The notes below the pieces were generated by a model. It saw only the letters and a list, made by a program, of their open reading frames with translations, made no database searches and had not been told where the DNA came from. This document shows, piece by piece, positions 21,650-32,849 of a stretch of DNA of 64,000 nucleotides. Both the position numbers and the translations under genes were made by a program. Every line of letters starts with the position of its first letter. Position 1 is the stretch's first letter. Source of the DNA: Dokdonella immobilis (lineage in GTDB: Bacteria > Pseudomonadota > Gammaproteobacteria > Xanthomonadales > Rhodanobacteraceae); assembly GCF_900115085.1 (NCBI RefSeq), contig NZ_FOVF01000011.1:51024-115023 (forward strand). Direction: 5' to 3'.

Positions 21650-23338
21650 ATGTCTGGCAGCAACTATCGACCCTGGCTGAACAACTATCCGAAAGGCGTC
21701 CCCCACGAGATCGACCTCGACCAGTATCCATCCATCCTTTCCCTGCTCGAAAGCTGCTTCGAGCGCTTCCGGCATCGTCCGGCGTTTTCGAACATGGGTC
21801 GAACCATCAGTTATGGAGAGCTCGACACCCTGAGTCGCCAGTTCGCGGTATTTCTGGTCAACGAGCTGAATTGCTCCAAGGGCGATCGCATCGCCATGAT
21901 GATGCCGAACGTCCTGCAGTATCCGATCGCGATCTGCGGCGCCCTGCGCGCCGGCATGGTCGTGGTCAACACGAATCCCATGTACACGGCGCGCGAACTC
22001 CGGCATCAACTGGTTGATTCAGGCGCAAAGGTCATCGTCGTCCTCGACAATTTCGCCGAAACCGTGGCCAGCGTGAACAAGGACACACCGACCGAGCACG
22101 TTGTGACCACCGGAATCGGCGACATGCTGTCGTTTCCGAAGTCGGTGATCACCAACTTCGTCGTCAAGCACGTGAAGAAGATGGTGCCTCCGTACGACAT
22201 CCCCGGCGCGGTTCGATTCAGGGATGCCCTGCGACGCGGCGCCGGCAAGCCGCTGCCGAAGCCCGAGGTCGATGCCGGCGACATCGCATTCCTGCAATAT
22301 ACGGGTGGCACGACCGGCGTTGCCAAGGGTGCGATGCTGACGCATCGGAACATGATCGCGAACATGCAGCAGGCCAGCGCCTGGATCAGCAGCGACATGA
22401 CCGAAGGCGAGGAAGTGATCGTCACGGCGCTGCCGCTCTATCACATCTTCGCCTTGACGGCGAACTGCCTGACCTTCATGAAAATTGGCGGGCACAACCA
22501 TCTGATCACGAATCCGCGCGACATGCCGGGCTTCGTCGCCGAATTGGGGAAGATCCGCTACACCAGCCTGACCGGAGTCAATACCCTATTCAATGGACTG
22601 CTCAATACTCCGGGCTTCGAAAAGCTCGATTTTTCCAACCTGCGCATGACCCTCGGTGGCGGCATGGCCGTGCAGCGCTCTGTTGCCGAGCGCTGGAAGA
22701 GAGTGACAGGCTCCACCCTTGCCGAAGCCTATGGCCTCACCGAGACCTCGCCGGCGGTCTGCATCAATCCGCTCGACATCAGCGAATACAACGGATCGAT
22801 CGGGCTGCCGATTTCGTCCACCGACGTGACCATCCAGAGCGACGATGGCCAGATCTTGCCGGTCGGCGAGACAGGTGAACTCTGCGTGCGTGGCCCGCAG
22901 GTCATGAAGGGTTACTGGAACCGCCCGGAGGAAACCGCAAAGATCATCGACCCGCAGGGCTGGCTGCATACCGGTGACATCGCCCGCATGGACGAAAAAG
23001 GCTTCTTCTACATCGTCGATCGCAAGAAAGACATGATCCTGGTGTCGGGTTTCAACGTCTACCCGAATGAGATCGAGGATGTGGTCGCCTGCATGCCAGG
23101 CATCCTCGAGGTCGCGGCGATCGGCGTTCCGGACCCGAAGTCCGGCGAGGCGGTCAAGTTGGTCATCGTCAAGAAGGATCCTTCGCTCACCGAAGAGGCC
23201 ATCCGGGCCCATTGCCGGACCGAGCTGACCGGTTACAAACAGCCCAAGTACATCGAGTTTCGCGATTCTTTGCCGAAGAGCAACGTCGGCAAGATCCTAC
23301 GCAGGGAACTTCGCGAGGAGCAGGCCAAGGCCGGCTGA
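21650..23338 (+). CDS. rpfB: Long-chain acyl-CoA synthetase RpfB
   Basis: A 562-residue ANL-family adenylate-forming enzyme. The ATP-binding P-loop-like motif [16 protein letters not shown] (about residues 218-233), [17 protein letters not shown] and [16 protein letters not shown] are all present, and the catalytic lysine is in SNVGKILRR near the C-terminus. RpfB activates fatty acids with CoA and in Xanthomonas is linked to turnover of the DSF signal. ATG 21650 is preceded by GGAGG at seven bases; the longer reading from 21614 is rejected. In many relatives rpfB and rpfF are adjacent; here a PilZ gene on the other strand lies between them. Confidence 0.95.
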   Translation: MSGSNYRPWLNNYPKGVPHEIDLDQYPSILSLLESCFERFRHRPAFSNMGRTISYGELDTLSRQFAVFLVNELNCSKGDRIAMMMPNVLQYPIAICGALRAGMVVVNTNPMYTARELRHQLVDSGAKVIVVLDNFAETVASVNKDTPTEHVVTTGIGDMLSFPKSVITNFVVKHVKKMVPPYDIPGAVRFRDALRRGAGKPLPKPEVDAGDIAFLQYTGGTTGVAKGAMLTHRNMIANMQQASAWISSDMTEGEEVIVTALPLYHIFALTANCLTFMKIGGHNHLITNPRDMPGFVAELGKIRYTSLTGVNTLFNGLLNTPGFEKLDFSNLRMTLGGGMAVQRSVAERWKRVTGSTLAEAYGLTETSPAVCINPLDISEYNGSIGLPISSTDVTIQSDDGQILPVGETGELCVRGPQVMKGYWNRPEETAKIIDPQGWLHTGDIARMDEKGFFYIVDRKKDMILVSGFNVYPNEIEDVVACMPGILEVAAIGVPDPKSGEAVKLVIVKKDPSLTEEAIRAHCRTELTGYKQPKYIEFRDSLPKSNVGKILRRELREEQAKAG

Positions 23339-23474
23339 GCAGCCGCAGGACATTGTCGAGCGTGGAACTCCGCTGGGGGAATCGAGGCCAGGCTGGCGAT
23401 TCCGGGATATCCGCGCGGACGCCGCGCCAGGCCCGCAGTGGTTGCCCGAACCCCGCGATGCTGCCCGCGACGCT

Positions 23475-23837
23475 TCAGTCCGCCGATTTCGCCTCGTCGG
23501 GGCGGTCGATGTAGTCGGCGTACTGGCCGAGCAGGCCCCAGAGCGCATGCTCCTTGTCTTCGGGAATACTCGTATAGGCAAAGCCGACGTGGCTTTGGGT
23601 GAGCCGGGTAACGTTGGCTTCCAGATGAATGTGCAGATCATCGCCGACCAGAAGATCGAGGACGCACCGCTCACCGGCGCTCGCGTCCCAGTCCTCTGGT
23701 CGCTGCGCCAGCAGGCCGGTCGCCGAGATGTTCTCGACCTCGGTAACCCACGACAGCGGACCCATGCTGATCAGCACGATCGATCGGATCGGCATTCGCG
23801 CGTGACGCAAATATCGTTCCGGTGAATCAAGACTCAT
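23475..23837 (-). CDS. PilZ domain protein
   Basis: The start MSLDSPERYLRHARMPIRS follows GGGAGG, giving 120 residues; a longer reading to 24026 has no such signal. An arginine-rich start (RYLRHARMPIR) and NISATGLLAQ, corresponding to the D/NxSxxG motif, identify a PilZ domain, which typically binds cyclic di-GMP. The RxxxR motif is degenerate (RHARMPIR), so binding should be tested. A conserved strand follows (HLEANVTRLTQSHVGFAY). It lies head-to-head with rpfF and convergent with rpfB. Because RpfG lowers cyclic di-GMP, a PilZ effector here makes regulatory sense, but that is an inference. Confidence 0.8.
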   Translation of the reverse strand: MSLDSPERYLRHARMPIRSIVLISMGPLSWVTEVENISATGLLAQRPEDWDASAGERCVLDLLVGDDLHIHLEANVTRLTQSHVGFAYTSIPEDKEHALWGLLGQYADYIDRPDEAKSAD

Positions 23838-24007
23838 TCGAACGCCTCCCAAAAGCCCAAAGCAGTCCACCCCCATCTGGTACCGCCGGCTGCAATCATT
23901 CATCGCAATTCGCGCACCATCATCCTCCCTGCACCAGCACAAATCGGGCCAAGAGGGGACGACCGGGACTATGGTACGCGCTGCCGCGGCGACGCCGGAC
24001 ACAAAAG

Positions 24008-24023
24008 TGTGCGTTACGTCACA
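24008..24023. promoter_or_regulatory. CRP/Clp-like site upstream of rpfF
   Basis: TGTGCGTTACGTCACA fits the CRP-family pattern TGTG-N8-CACA, and the symmetry extends to GTGTG/CACAC. It lies 160 bases before the rpfF start and 171 bases before the PilZ start, so it could control either. In Xanthomonas the CRP-like protein Clp acts downstream of DSF and cyclic di-GMP. Binding here is inferred from sequence alone. Confidence 0.5.
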
Positions 24024-24183
24024 CAATGTCGCTAGCCGTTTCGGCAGCTGTTGTCAAGATTTGCGCTAGACTGAATTCGATCGCGGGCGTGTTCAAGGGG
24101 AACGCGCCCTTCAGGTGTTGAGCACTTGCCGCTCATCCCGCGCGATCCGGTAGGCGGCAGATTGCCCTAAAGGAAATGCCCCC

Positions 24184-25113
24184 ATGACCGCCATCGAACT
24201 GCTTCGCCGTGACCATGATTATCGCCTTCTGCGCTCGCAGGAGGACCTGGCCTCCAATACCCATTGGTGCTTCATGCATGCCCGGAATTTCCCCCGGGCC
24301 AGCGGATACAGGGCGTGCTTTTCGCCGCAATTGATTCGCGAGATCCGGGAATTCCAGAAGCGCGCAGCCGACCGACTGACGACGATTGCCGCGAACTCCG
24401 ATTCGAGGCTTGCCCACATTGTTCTGGCTTCCGATTCCGACGTATTCAACCTGGGCGGCGATCTTGATCTCTTCTGTCGCCTGATCCGCGAACGCAACCG
24501 CGAGCACCTGCTGGCCTATGCACGCCAATGCGTCGAGGGCGTCTATGCGTTCCACGCTCATCTGAACCGGAATGCGCACAGCATTGCACTGGTCCAGGGG
24601 GATGCGCTGGGAGGGGGGTTCGAAGCTGCCCTCTCCTGCCAGACGATCATCGCCGAAGAAGGTGTCGGCATGGGTTTCCCGGAAGTGCTCTTCGATCTCT
24701 TCCCCGGCATGGGCGCGTATTCGTTCCTGTGCAAGCGCGTGGCACCGAAAACGGCCGAGGAAATGATGCTCGACGGCTCAATCTATCCGGTCGAGGAACT
24801 GCACAAGCTGGGCATCGTCGACATGATCGTGCCGCGCGGAGAAGGTGTGCAGGCGGTGCACGAGTTCATCCGTCGTAACCAGCGCATCTCCCACGCCCGT
24901 GGTGCGATGAATCGGGTTCGCGAGATCGCCCAGCCCGTCAATCTCATGGAATTGATGCAGGTCACCGAAATATGGGTGGATACCGCCATGCAGCTTGGCG
25001 AAAAATCCCTGCGGACCATGGAGCGGCTCGTTCGCGCGCAGGAAAAGCGCCCGGTGGCGACTCGCGCCGAATCTGCAGTCCATGACGAAATGGCGGTCGG
25101 TGCAGGACGCTGA
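24184..25113 (+). CDS. rpfF: DSF synthase RpfF
   Basis: The 309-residue product belongs to the enoyl-CoA hydratase/isomerase superfamily and makes the diffusible signal factor (cis-2-unsaturated fatty acids) by dehydrating and hydrolysing acyl-ACP. The two catalytic glutamates are Glu147 (GGGFEAAL) and Glu167 (GFPEVLF); their 20-residue spacing equals that of Glu141 and Glu161 in X. campestris RpfF. LASDSDVFNLGGDLDLF forms the oxyanion region. The start follows AAGGAA. It is convergent with rpfC, and in Xanthomonas RpfC binds RpfF and holds its activity back at low density. The C-terminal 20 residues extend beyond the shorter Xanthomonas protein. Confidence 0.96.
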   Translation: MTAIELLRRDHDYRLLRSQEDLASNTHWCFMHARNFPRASGYRACFSPQLIREIREFQKRAADRLTTIAANSDSRLAHIVLASDSDVFNLGGDLDLFCRLIRERNREHLLAYARQCVEGVYAFHAHLNRNAHSIALVQGDALGGGFEAALSCQTIIAEEGVGMGFPEVLFDLFPGMGAYSFLCKRVAPKTAEEMMLDGSIYPVEELHKLGIVDMIVPRGEGVQAVHEFIRRNQRISHARGAMNRVREIAQPVNLMELMQVTEIWVDTAMQLGEKSLRTMERLVRAQEKRPVATRAESAVHDEMAVGAGR

Positions 25114-25140
25114 GCCCTGTACCGGCGATGGGCCAATCGA

Positions 25141-25180
25141 AGCGAGGCGGATTTCAGCGGAGTTCCGGCTCCGCCTCGCT
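25141..25180 (+). terminator. rpfF terminator stem overlapping the rpfC coding end
   Basis: AGCGAGGCGGA (25141-25151) and TCCGCCTCGCT (25170-25180) pair perfectly over 11 bp around an 18-base loop. The second arm is inside the last codons of rpfC, which stops at 25154 on the other strand. The rpfF transcript would therefore end within antisense rpfC sequence. Confidence 0.55.
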
Positions 25181-27322
25181 CTTGCGTTGAGCAAGCGAAA
25201 GCTTGAGCGCGGTCTTCGCTCGCTCAAGCTGAATCGACAATTCTTCGGTCGCCGAACGCCAGTCGCGCGCGATGTCCCACTGGCCCGTGCGCATGTATTC
25301 AGATGCGCGGCTGGCCAGTCTCACCGCCCCCATGTTTCCGGCGACGCCCTTGAGGGCATGGCACTGATCGCGGAACGCTTCCCAGTTTCCCTCCAGGGCC
25401 GCCTTCTCGAGATCGGCGATGCAGCGCACCGAATCGCGAATGCACTCGTCGATGAACGAGGCGAGGAATGCATCACCCAACTGCATCTCCCTCAGCTCCT
25501 CGAGCACCTGGTTCGAGATGATTTCATCGGCACCCGCACCGGCACTGTTGGTCACGCCCCCGGATTCGTCCTCCACGGCCTTGACCATCGTCGTTGCGGA
25601 TCCAAGGGCGATCTCGGCCAGCGTATCGAGCAGCCGCGACACCGAGATCGGCTTGGTCAGAAAGGCGCGTGCCCCGGCGCGTTCCGCAGCGCGCATGGTG
25701 TCGGCCGTCGCATCCGCGCTGAGCACCAGGAAGGGAGTACGCTCGGAACCGGTCTGCATGACCCTGGCCTGCTTGATCGCGTCGATGCCGCTGATCCCGG
25801 GCATGTGCAGATCGATGATGACCGCATCGAAACCTTCGTTTTCGATGGCGTTGAGCACCTCCTCGCCACCAAGCACGGAACGGACCTGGTGGCCGGCCTT
25901 CTCCAGCATCCGGCGCAACACGGTCAGGTTGGCCTGCTGGTCATCGGCAACGAGCAATTGCAGGCTGCGCACACGCGCGCGGTGGCGCACGAACGGGTCG
26001 GCAAATGCGATGACATTCTTCCCGGCACCTGCGACCGGAGTCTGGACCGGACGGATGGCTTTCGTTGCCGAGGCCAGATCCAGGTCGACCCAGAAATGGG
26101 ACCCGACGCCTGGTTTGCTGTCGAACCCGATCGTGCCCCCCATCAGCTCGACCAGGGACTTGGCAATGGTCGTACCGAGTCCGGTGCCGCCAAACTGGCG
26201 CGAATGGCCGCGGTCGGCCTGTTCGAACGCATTGAAGATCCGACCCTGCGCTTCCTCGGGGATACCGACGCCCGTGTCTCGAATCGAGAATCGCAACGGG
26301 ATGCGGTTTTCCCTGCGCGGAGCCCGCAGGCCGACGTTCACTGCAACATGCCCGTGTTCGGTGAACTTCACTGCGTTCGACACCAGGTTCACAAGGACCT
26401 GGCGCAGATGGTCGACGTCGCCGAAATAGTCATCGGGCAAGGTTTCGTCGACGCCGATCTCAAAGCGCAAGCCTTTTTCCACGGCGGTCGATTGCAGCAT
26501 CAACTGGACGCTGCGCAACATTTCCGAGAGTTTGAAGTCGGTCGGTTTCTGCTTTAGCTTGCCCGATTCGATCTTGGAGATGTCGAGGACATCCTCGATC
26601 AGGCTCAGCAGCGACCGGGCAGAAGCCTGCATGACCTCGGCGAACTCGCGCTGCTCGGCGCTGAGCCGGGTCGTGGTCAGCAGTTCGGTCATGCCGACGA
26701 TGCCGTTCAGGGGGGTCCGGAATTCGTGGCTCATGTTGGCGACGAACAGGCTCTTGGCCTCGTTGGCCCGTCGCGCGTCTTCGGTTGCTCGCGTCAGCGC
26801 GCGCAGCAGCGACGTCAGATAGCCCGGAATCAGGATCAGCCCACCGAGCAGCCCCCAGGCCAGCGGCGCGTTTTCGCGCCAGTACGGCGTAGCGAGGATG
26901 ACCGCAAGGAAGGACGCCACGGCCAGGCAAACGGCGGCGAAAAGATAGCGAGGTCCGTAGCGCAGGCCATTGCCGATCGTGACCCAGAGGTAGATGACAT
27001 AAAGGGGGGCGAGCTGTGCGCCAAGGGTCATCATCGCACCCATGGCGGCATAATCGCTGACCATGCCGATCCAGCGACGCACATGCGATACGCCTGGGTT
27101 CAGCGCCATGTGCGCAAGAATTCCTGCGCCAACACAGGTTTCGACGAACAGGATCAGCATCGCCCGCGGCAGCATGGGTCCGCCAAATCCCTGGGTCGAC
27201 GCCGCTCCCAGCAAATAGATCAGCCAGATCCCGACGATGGCCAGACGCACCATGGCCTGCCCGTGTTCGCTGTCGGGGCGCTTTTCGAACTTGGACCGCA
27301 GGTTTTCCAGCGTCGAGCGCAT
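25154..27322 (-). CDS. rpfC: Hybrid sensor histidine kinase RpfC (DSF sensor)
   Basis: 722 residues (X. campestris RpfC is 726). An N-terminal membrane domain with about five helices (25-175) senses DSF. The kinase follows: phospho-acceptor His199 in [13 protein letters not shown] box [14 protein letters not shown] boxes [12 protein letters not shown] and GGTGLG. The receiver carries Asp504 (IIDLHMPG) with KP near 557, and the C-terminal Hpt domain has His655 ([10 protein letters not shown]). All phosphorelay residues are intact. Start [13 protein letters not shown] follows GAGGGAGA; the longer reading is rejected. It lies 34 bases after rpfG in the same operon, with no rpfH between. Confidence 0.96.
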   Translation of the reverse strand: MRSTLENLRSKFEKRPDSEHGQAMVRLAIVGIWLIYLLGAASTQGFGGPMLPRAMLILFVETCVGAGILAHMALNPGVSHVRRWIGMVSDYAAMGAMMTLGAQLAPLYVIYLWVTIGNGLRYGPRYLFAAVCLAVASFLAVILATPYWRENAPLAWGLLGGLILIPGYLTSLLRALTRATEDARRANEAKSLFVANMSHEFRTPLNGIVGMTELLTTTRLSAEQREFAEVMQASARSLLSLIEDVLDISKIESGKLKQKPTDFKLSEMLRSVQLMLQSTAVEKGLRFEIGVDETLPDDYFGDVDHLRQVLVNLVSNAVKFTEHGHVAVNVGLRAPRRENRIPLRFSIRDTGVGIPEEAQGRIFNAFEQADRGHSRQFGGTGLGTTIAKSLVELMGGTIGFDSKPGVGSHFWVDLDLASATKAIRPVQTPVAGAGKNVIAFADPFVRHRARVRSLQLLVADDQQANLTVLRRMLEKAGHQVRSVLGGEEVLNAIENEGFDAVIIDLHMPGISGIDAIKQARVMQTGSERTPFLVLSADATADTMRAAERAGARAFLTKPISVSRLLDTLAEIALGSATTMVKAVEDESGGVTNSAGAGADEIISNQVLEELREMQLGDAFLASFIDECIRDSVRCIADLEKAALEGNWEAFRDQCHALKGVAGNMGAVRLASRASEYMRTGQWDIARDWRSATEELSIQLERAKTALKLSLAQRKSEAEPELR

Positions 27323-27356
27323 TCGGCCGTCTCCCTCGGCACGCACCTCGGACCTT

Positions 27357-28409
27357 TCAGAATCCGAAGCCGGATGGTGCCAGGTTGGCTTGCTGGATTT
27401 CGGCAATACGCGCCTTGTTCGCCAGCAAAACCTCGACACAAGCACTATCAAATAGCGTGCCAGCGTGCTCCTTCAGGTAACTGAACGCTTCCTGATTGCT
27501 CCATGCACGCTTGTAAGGACGTTCGGAGGTCAGGGCGTCGAAGACGTCGGCAATGGCGACGATGCGGGCGTTCAAGGGGATCTGCTCTCCCTTGAGTCCG
27601 TCCGGATAGCCGCTGCCATCCCAACGCTCGTGGTGGCGCAGTGCAATCTGGGCTCCTGTCTGGACGAAGCGGCTCTGGCTGTCGCGCAGTATCTCGAAGC
27701 CGATCAGCGGGTGCTTGCGCATGGCGGCCATTTCCTCGTCGGTAAGGCTACCCCGCTTGAGAAGGATCGAGTCGGGAACGCCAATCTTGCCGATATCGTG
27801 CAGCGGCGCGGCCAGGGTGAGGATGCGTACGTCATCTTCCGGCATGCCGAGTTCCTCCGCGATCAGCTCGCAATAGCGCGCCATGCGCAGGAGGTGTGCA
27901 CCGGTCCCGAAGTCACGGTATTCGATGGCCTTGGCCAGGCGGAACAGCATTTCGCGCTCGCGCTGTTCGACTTCCTGGACCCCTTCGAGCACCTTCTGCT
28001 CGAGCGAGCGCGCCCGTTCCTTGACCGTTTCGCCCTGGCGACGCATCTGCAGCAGGTTCTTGCAGCGCGACCGCAGCTCGCGTGGTCGCACAGGCTTGAC
28101 CAGAAAATCGATGACGCCGGCATCGAGCGCCGCCTGGCGCACAGGCTCGTCGCCGACCACGCTGATCAGGATGATCGGGACATCCCGACGCGACAACGGG
28201 CGCCGGAAACGCCGGGCAAACTCGAGTCCATCCATTTCCGGCATGCGATAGTCGAGCAGGAGCAGGTCGGTGCTGTTGCTTTCCGACCAGTGCAGGGCGT
28301 CGATCGGGTTGCCGAAATCCGACACGTGCACGACCGGGCCGATTCCTTCGACGACGTGTCGAAGCATCGTGCGAGCGGAGGGTTGATCGTCGACGATCAG
28401 TACGTTCAC
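27357..28409 (-). CDS. rpfG: Response regulator RpfG, HD-GYP cyclic di-GMP phosphodiesterase
   Basis: 350 residues from GTG 28409 (MNVLIVDDQ), preceded by GGAG; an in-frame ATG further upstream adds a poor leader. The receiver has Asp53 ([11 protein letters not shown]) and Lys105 (LVKPVRP). After a coiled linker comes the HD-GYP domain with His204-Asp205 ([10 protein letters not shown]) and [16 protein letters not shown], where the GYP triad is at 267-269. All HD-GYP motifs I can check are intact. RpfG is phosphorylated by RpfC in response to DSF and hydrolyses cyclic di-GMP, promoting motility and exo-enzyme production in Xanthomonas. It is the first gene of the rpfGC operon. Confidence 0.95.
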   Translation of the reverse strand: MNVLIVDDQPSARTMLRHVVEGIGPVVHVSDFGNPIDALHWSESNSTDLLLLDYRMPEMDGLEFARRFRRPLSRRDVPIILISVVGDEPVRQAALDAGVIDFLVKPVRPRELRSRCKNLLQMRRQGETVKERARSLEQKVLEGVQEVEQREREMLFRLAKAIEYRDFGTGAHLLRMARYCELIAEELGMPEDDVRILTLAAPLHDIGKIGVPDSILLKRGSLTDEEMAAMRKHPLIGFEILRDSQSRFVQTGAQIALRHHERWDGSGYPDGLKGEQIPLNARIVAIADVFDALTSERPYKRAWSNQEAFSYLKEHAGTLFDSACVEVLLANKARIAEIQQANLAPSGFGF

Positions 28410-28717
28410 GCGAATTTCTCCAGCAGGCCCCGCAGCGCCACGATCAAATCTGGGCGGATACCCGCCAGCCTGATCCAGCCCGGCCAAGCAAGCTCGGGAC
28501 CCATCGATACGCCCAAGTCAGTCACGGCCCGAAGGCTATCACACTGGATGGCCCGCGGAGCTTGTTCCGGCACCCAGAACACCGCCTCTGGCCGGGTCTT
28601 GGCCTCGTTCCGGCCCGAACCTGGCGAGACGGGTGCGACGACTTCGGGGCGATGCCCCGTCGGTCGAGTTCAGGGTGCTTTCGCCGATCCAGAACAGTCG
28701 CCGTCCGATCGAGAGAA
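28410..28717. other. Gap between lysS end and rpfG start
   Basis: 308 bases without a supported gene. It must contain the rpfG-rpfC promoter and the end of the lysS transcript. I see no convincing promoter pair, operator or hairpin with a T-run. Confidence 0.4.
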
Positions 28718-30268
<1,551 letters not shown>

Positions 30269-30532
30269 CGGAGTCGCTCACAGAAAAAACACGGCGGGAA
30301 TCTGGGCGCACCCGGGAGGCGGACGCGTCCAGAAGAAGTTGCGGCGAAGCCACGAAGGATAGCGCGATTCCAGAATCGGACGAGTCGGCCGAAGCAATGA
30401 AAAAGCAGTTCGGCAGGATAGTCGAGCGCAGTCACCACTCGATTCACGTGCACCGCCCCGACTTGTCGACGCCCTGGAACTGACCACCGGCTTGACCCAC
30501 GCGCTCCTGCCGGAATCCGGGGGAGTGCGCGC

Positions 30533-31658
30533 TCAGGCGTCACTGCGCCTGGCCCCAGCTTCCAACCCTGATTTCAGGCTGGCTTCGATGAATTCATCAA
30601 GGTCGCCATCGAGCACGCGCTGCGTGTCGGTGCGCTCGACGCCGGTGCGCAGATCCTTGATCCGACTCTGGTCGAGCACGTAATTGCGGATCTGGCTGCC
30701 CCAGCCGATATCCGACTTCGTCGCCTCGAGCGCATCCTTTTCAGCGTTGCGCTTCTGGATCTCGATTTCGTAGAGCTTGGCACGCAGCATCTTCATCGCG
30801 TTGTCGCGATTGGCATGCTGGCTTCGTCCGGTTTGGCAGGCCACCACCACACCACTCGGCACGTGCGTGATGCGCACCGCCGACTCGGTCTTGTTGACGT
30901 GCTGGCCGCCGGCGCCGGATGAACGATAGACATCGGTCTTGAGGTCGGCCGGGTTGATCTCGATGTCGATGTTGTCGTCGACTTCGGGTGAAACGAACAC
31001 CGACGTGAAACTGGTGTGGCGCCGGTTGTCCGAATCGAACGGCGACTTTCGCACGAGCCGATGCACGCCGATTTCGGTCTTGAGCCATCCGTAGGCGTAG
31101 TCGCCTTCGACCTTGAAGGTCGCGCTCTTGATGCCTGCCACTTCGCCGGCGGATGCTTCGAGGATCTCGGTCTTCCAGCCCTTGTCCTCGGCCCAGCGCA
31201 AGTACATGCGCAGCAGCATCTCGGCCCAGTCCTGCGCTTCGGTGCCGCCGGCACCGGCCTGGATGTCGACGAAGGCATTGCTCGCGTCCATCTGGCCCGA
31301 GAACATGCGCTGGAATTCCAGCTTCTCGACCCGACGCGCAATCGATTCGACGTCCTTGCCGACACCTTCGACCACGGCTTCGTCGTTCTCGGATTCGCCG
31401 AGCTCGAGCATCTCGGCCGCGTCGTCGAGACCCTGGGTCAGCTCGACGATGCCCTTGACCACGCGCTCGAGCTGGGCCCGCTCCTTGCCGAGATCCTGGG
31501 CGCGCGCCGGATCGTTCCAGATGTCGGGATTCTCCAGTTCGCGGCTGACTTCTTCCAGACGTTCCGACTTCGTATCGAAGTCAAAGATACCCCCGGAGCG
31601 AGTGCAGCCTGCTCTTCAGGTCTTCGATGCTGGCATGGATGGGATTGGACTCGATCAC
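30533..31658 (-). CDS. prfB: Peptide chain release factor 2, with programmed +1 frameshift
   Basis: RF2 recognises UGA and UAA stop codons. Translation starts at GTG 31658 ([18 protein letters not shown]), reads 25 codons to an in-frame TGA at 31583-31581, and must shift +1 there to continue to 30533, giving 374 residues. The SPF anticodon-like motif (VRKSPFDS) and the catalytic GGQ ([13 protein letters not shown]) are present. As in E. coli, the shift autoregulates RF2: when RF2 is scarce, ribosomes pause at UGA and slip. An annotation that begins at the internal ATG 31462 would lose the N-terminus. Confidence 0.95.
31580..31596 (-). promoter_or_regulatory. prfB +1 frameshift signal
   Basis: On the minus strand the sequence reads CCGGGGG-TAT-CTT-TGA-C. 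The slippery CTT and the stop TGA followed by C are preceded, three bases upstream, by a G-rich Shine-Dalgarno-like run. This is the classic RF2 site. The spacing matches the E. coli arrangement, where AGGGGG-TAT-CTT-TGA-C is used. Confidence 0.93.
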
Positions 31659-31724
31659 GGCGTTTTCAGGGATCTGTGAGGGTCGCAAAGGATAGCAAAT
31701 CGCACCCCTGCCCGGCTGCCCCGC

Positions 31725-32618
31725 TCAGGCCACCCGGCTGCTGTCGGAGGCGCCGGCGCGTTCACGCAATTCGGCCCGATGGCGGCGGCTGCACGGGATG
31801 ACGGCCGCGTCCTTCATGTGCAGTCGCGCATCGCCGGTATCGAGGGACTCGATCGAGACTATTCGGTCGAGATTGACGATGTAGCTGCGATGGACACGCA
31901 TGAACAGGTCGGGAGCCAGCCTATCGCCGATGCTCGCGATGGTGCTGCGCAAGGGATAGTCGCGACCGTTGACGTGCAGGTTGACGTAGTTGCCCGAGGC
32001 CTGCAGCCACTCGATGTCGGCGGCCGCCACGAGGAATTCGCGACCGAGCTTGCGAACCAGGAAGCGATCCGGTCGATCGACCGGCTCGACCGGCGGGCCG
32101 GAATCGGGCAGGTCGAGCAGGCTCGCTTCTCCCTGCAGGCGCCTGAGGATGAAACGGTAGACTTCGATGATCGCGACCATCCAGGCGAAACTGCGAACGT
32201 CCTTGAGGTATTCGTAGAAGAACTCGCGCAGGACCGGGCCGAAGTCGTAGTGCCCACCCATCCAGGCATAGGCAAGCTGGCGCAGTCCGACCATGCCGCC
32301 GACGTGAACCACCGAAAACACCAGGCTGGCCAGCAGGTAAAGCGGCAAGCGCCGTCGCCAATTGTCCCAATGCAGCGGAACACGTCGGGTGAACCACACG
32401 ACCAGGGGCAGCAGGGCCAGCATCAACAATGTACTGCTGGACTCCCAGACTACCGGCTCCCAGGCCGGAAACGCGGGATCTCGCCGGCGCATCTCGATCA
32501 GGGCCACGAGCGAATTGGCCGTGGTGTTGGCCAGGTAGAACAGCAACCAGAGTGCCATTTCGTAGGTCGTGCGATGCCCCAGATAGCGCTCATGGACGGA
32601 TTTTCGTGATTCGATCAT
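31725..32618 (-). CDS. rpfD: Membrane-bound LytTR regulator, RpfD-like
   Basis: A 297-residue protein. The N-terminal half has four hydrophobic segments (about 20-45, 58-78, 90-115 and 140-160). A LytTR DNA-binding domain fills about 185-285 (RFLVRKLGREFLVAAADIEWL, GNYVNLHVNG, MRVHRSYIVNLDRI). There is no receiver domain, so it is a one-component membrane regulator. In X. campestris the LytTR gene of the rpf cluster is rpfD, and its position beside prfB and recJ fits that; I assign the name on that basis. Binding sites are unknown. Confidence 0.8.
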   Translation of the reverse strand: MIESRKSVHERYLGHRTTYEMALWLLFYLANTTANSLVALIEMRRRDPAFPAWEPVVWESSSTLLMLALLPLVVWFTRRVPLHWDNWRRRLPLYLLASLVFSVVHVGGMVGLRQLAYAWMGGHYDFGPVLREFFYEYLKDVRSFAWMVAIIEVYRFILRRLQGEASLLDLPDSGPPVEPVDRPDRFLVRKLGREFLVAAADIEWLQASGNYVNLHVNGRDYPLRSTIASIGDRLAPDLFMRVHRSYIVNLDRIVSIESLDTGDARLHMKDAAVIPCSRRHRAELRERAGASDSSRVA

Positions 32619-32849
32619 GCCTGCATTTTACGGGGTCGGTTGCGGCACGCGAAAACGCCCGTGCCGGCGGCGTCGATCGTTGTGGCAGAGCGATCGGCCG
32701 GGCATCCGGACGGGCTTTCGCCATGGTCGTCGGCAGGTCGCGGCGTGCCCGGCGCTCTGCTCTGGCACCTCGCTGCGATCCGCCCGGCGCGCGTTTGCGC
32801 GATCCGACAACCGGGTTGCATGGCACATGTTCCGCGGTTCGGGAAGGCC

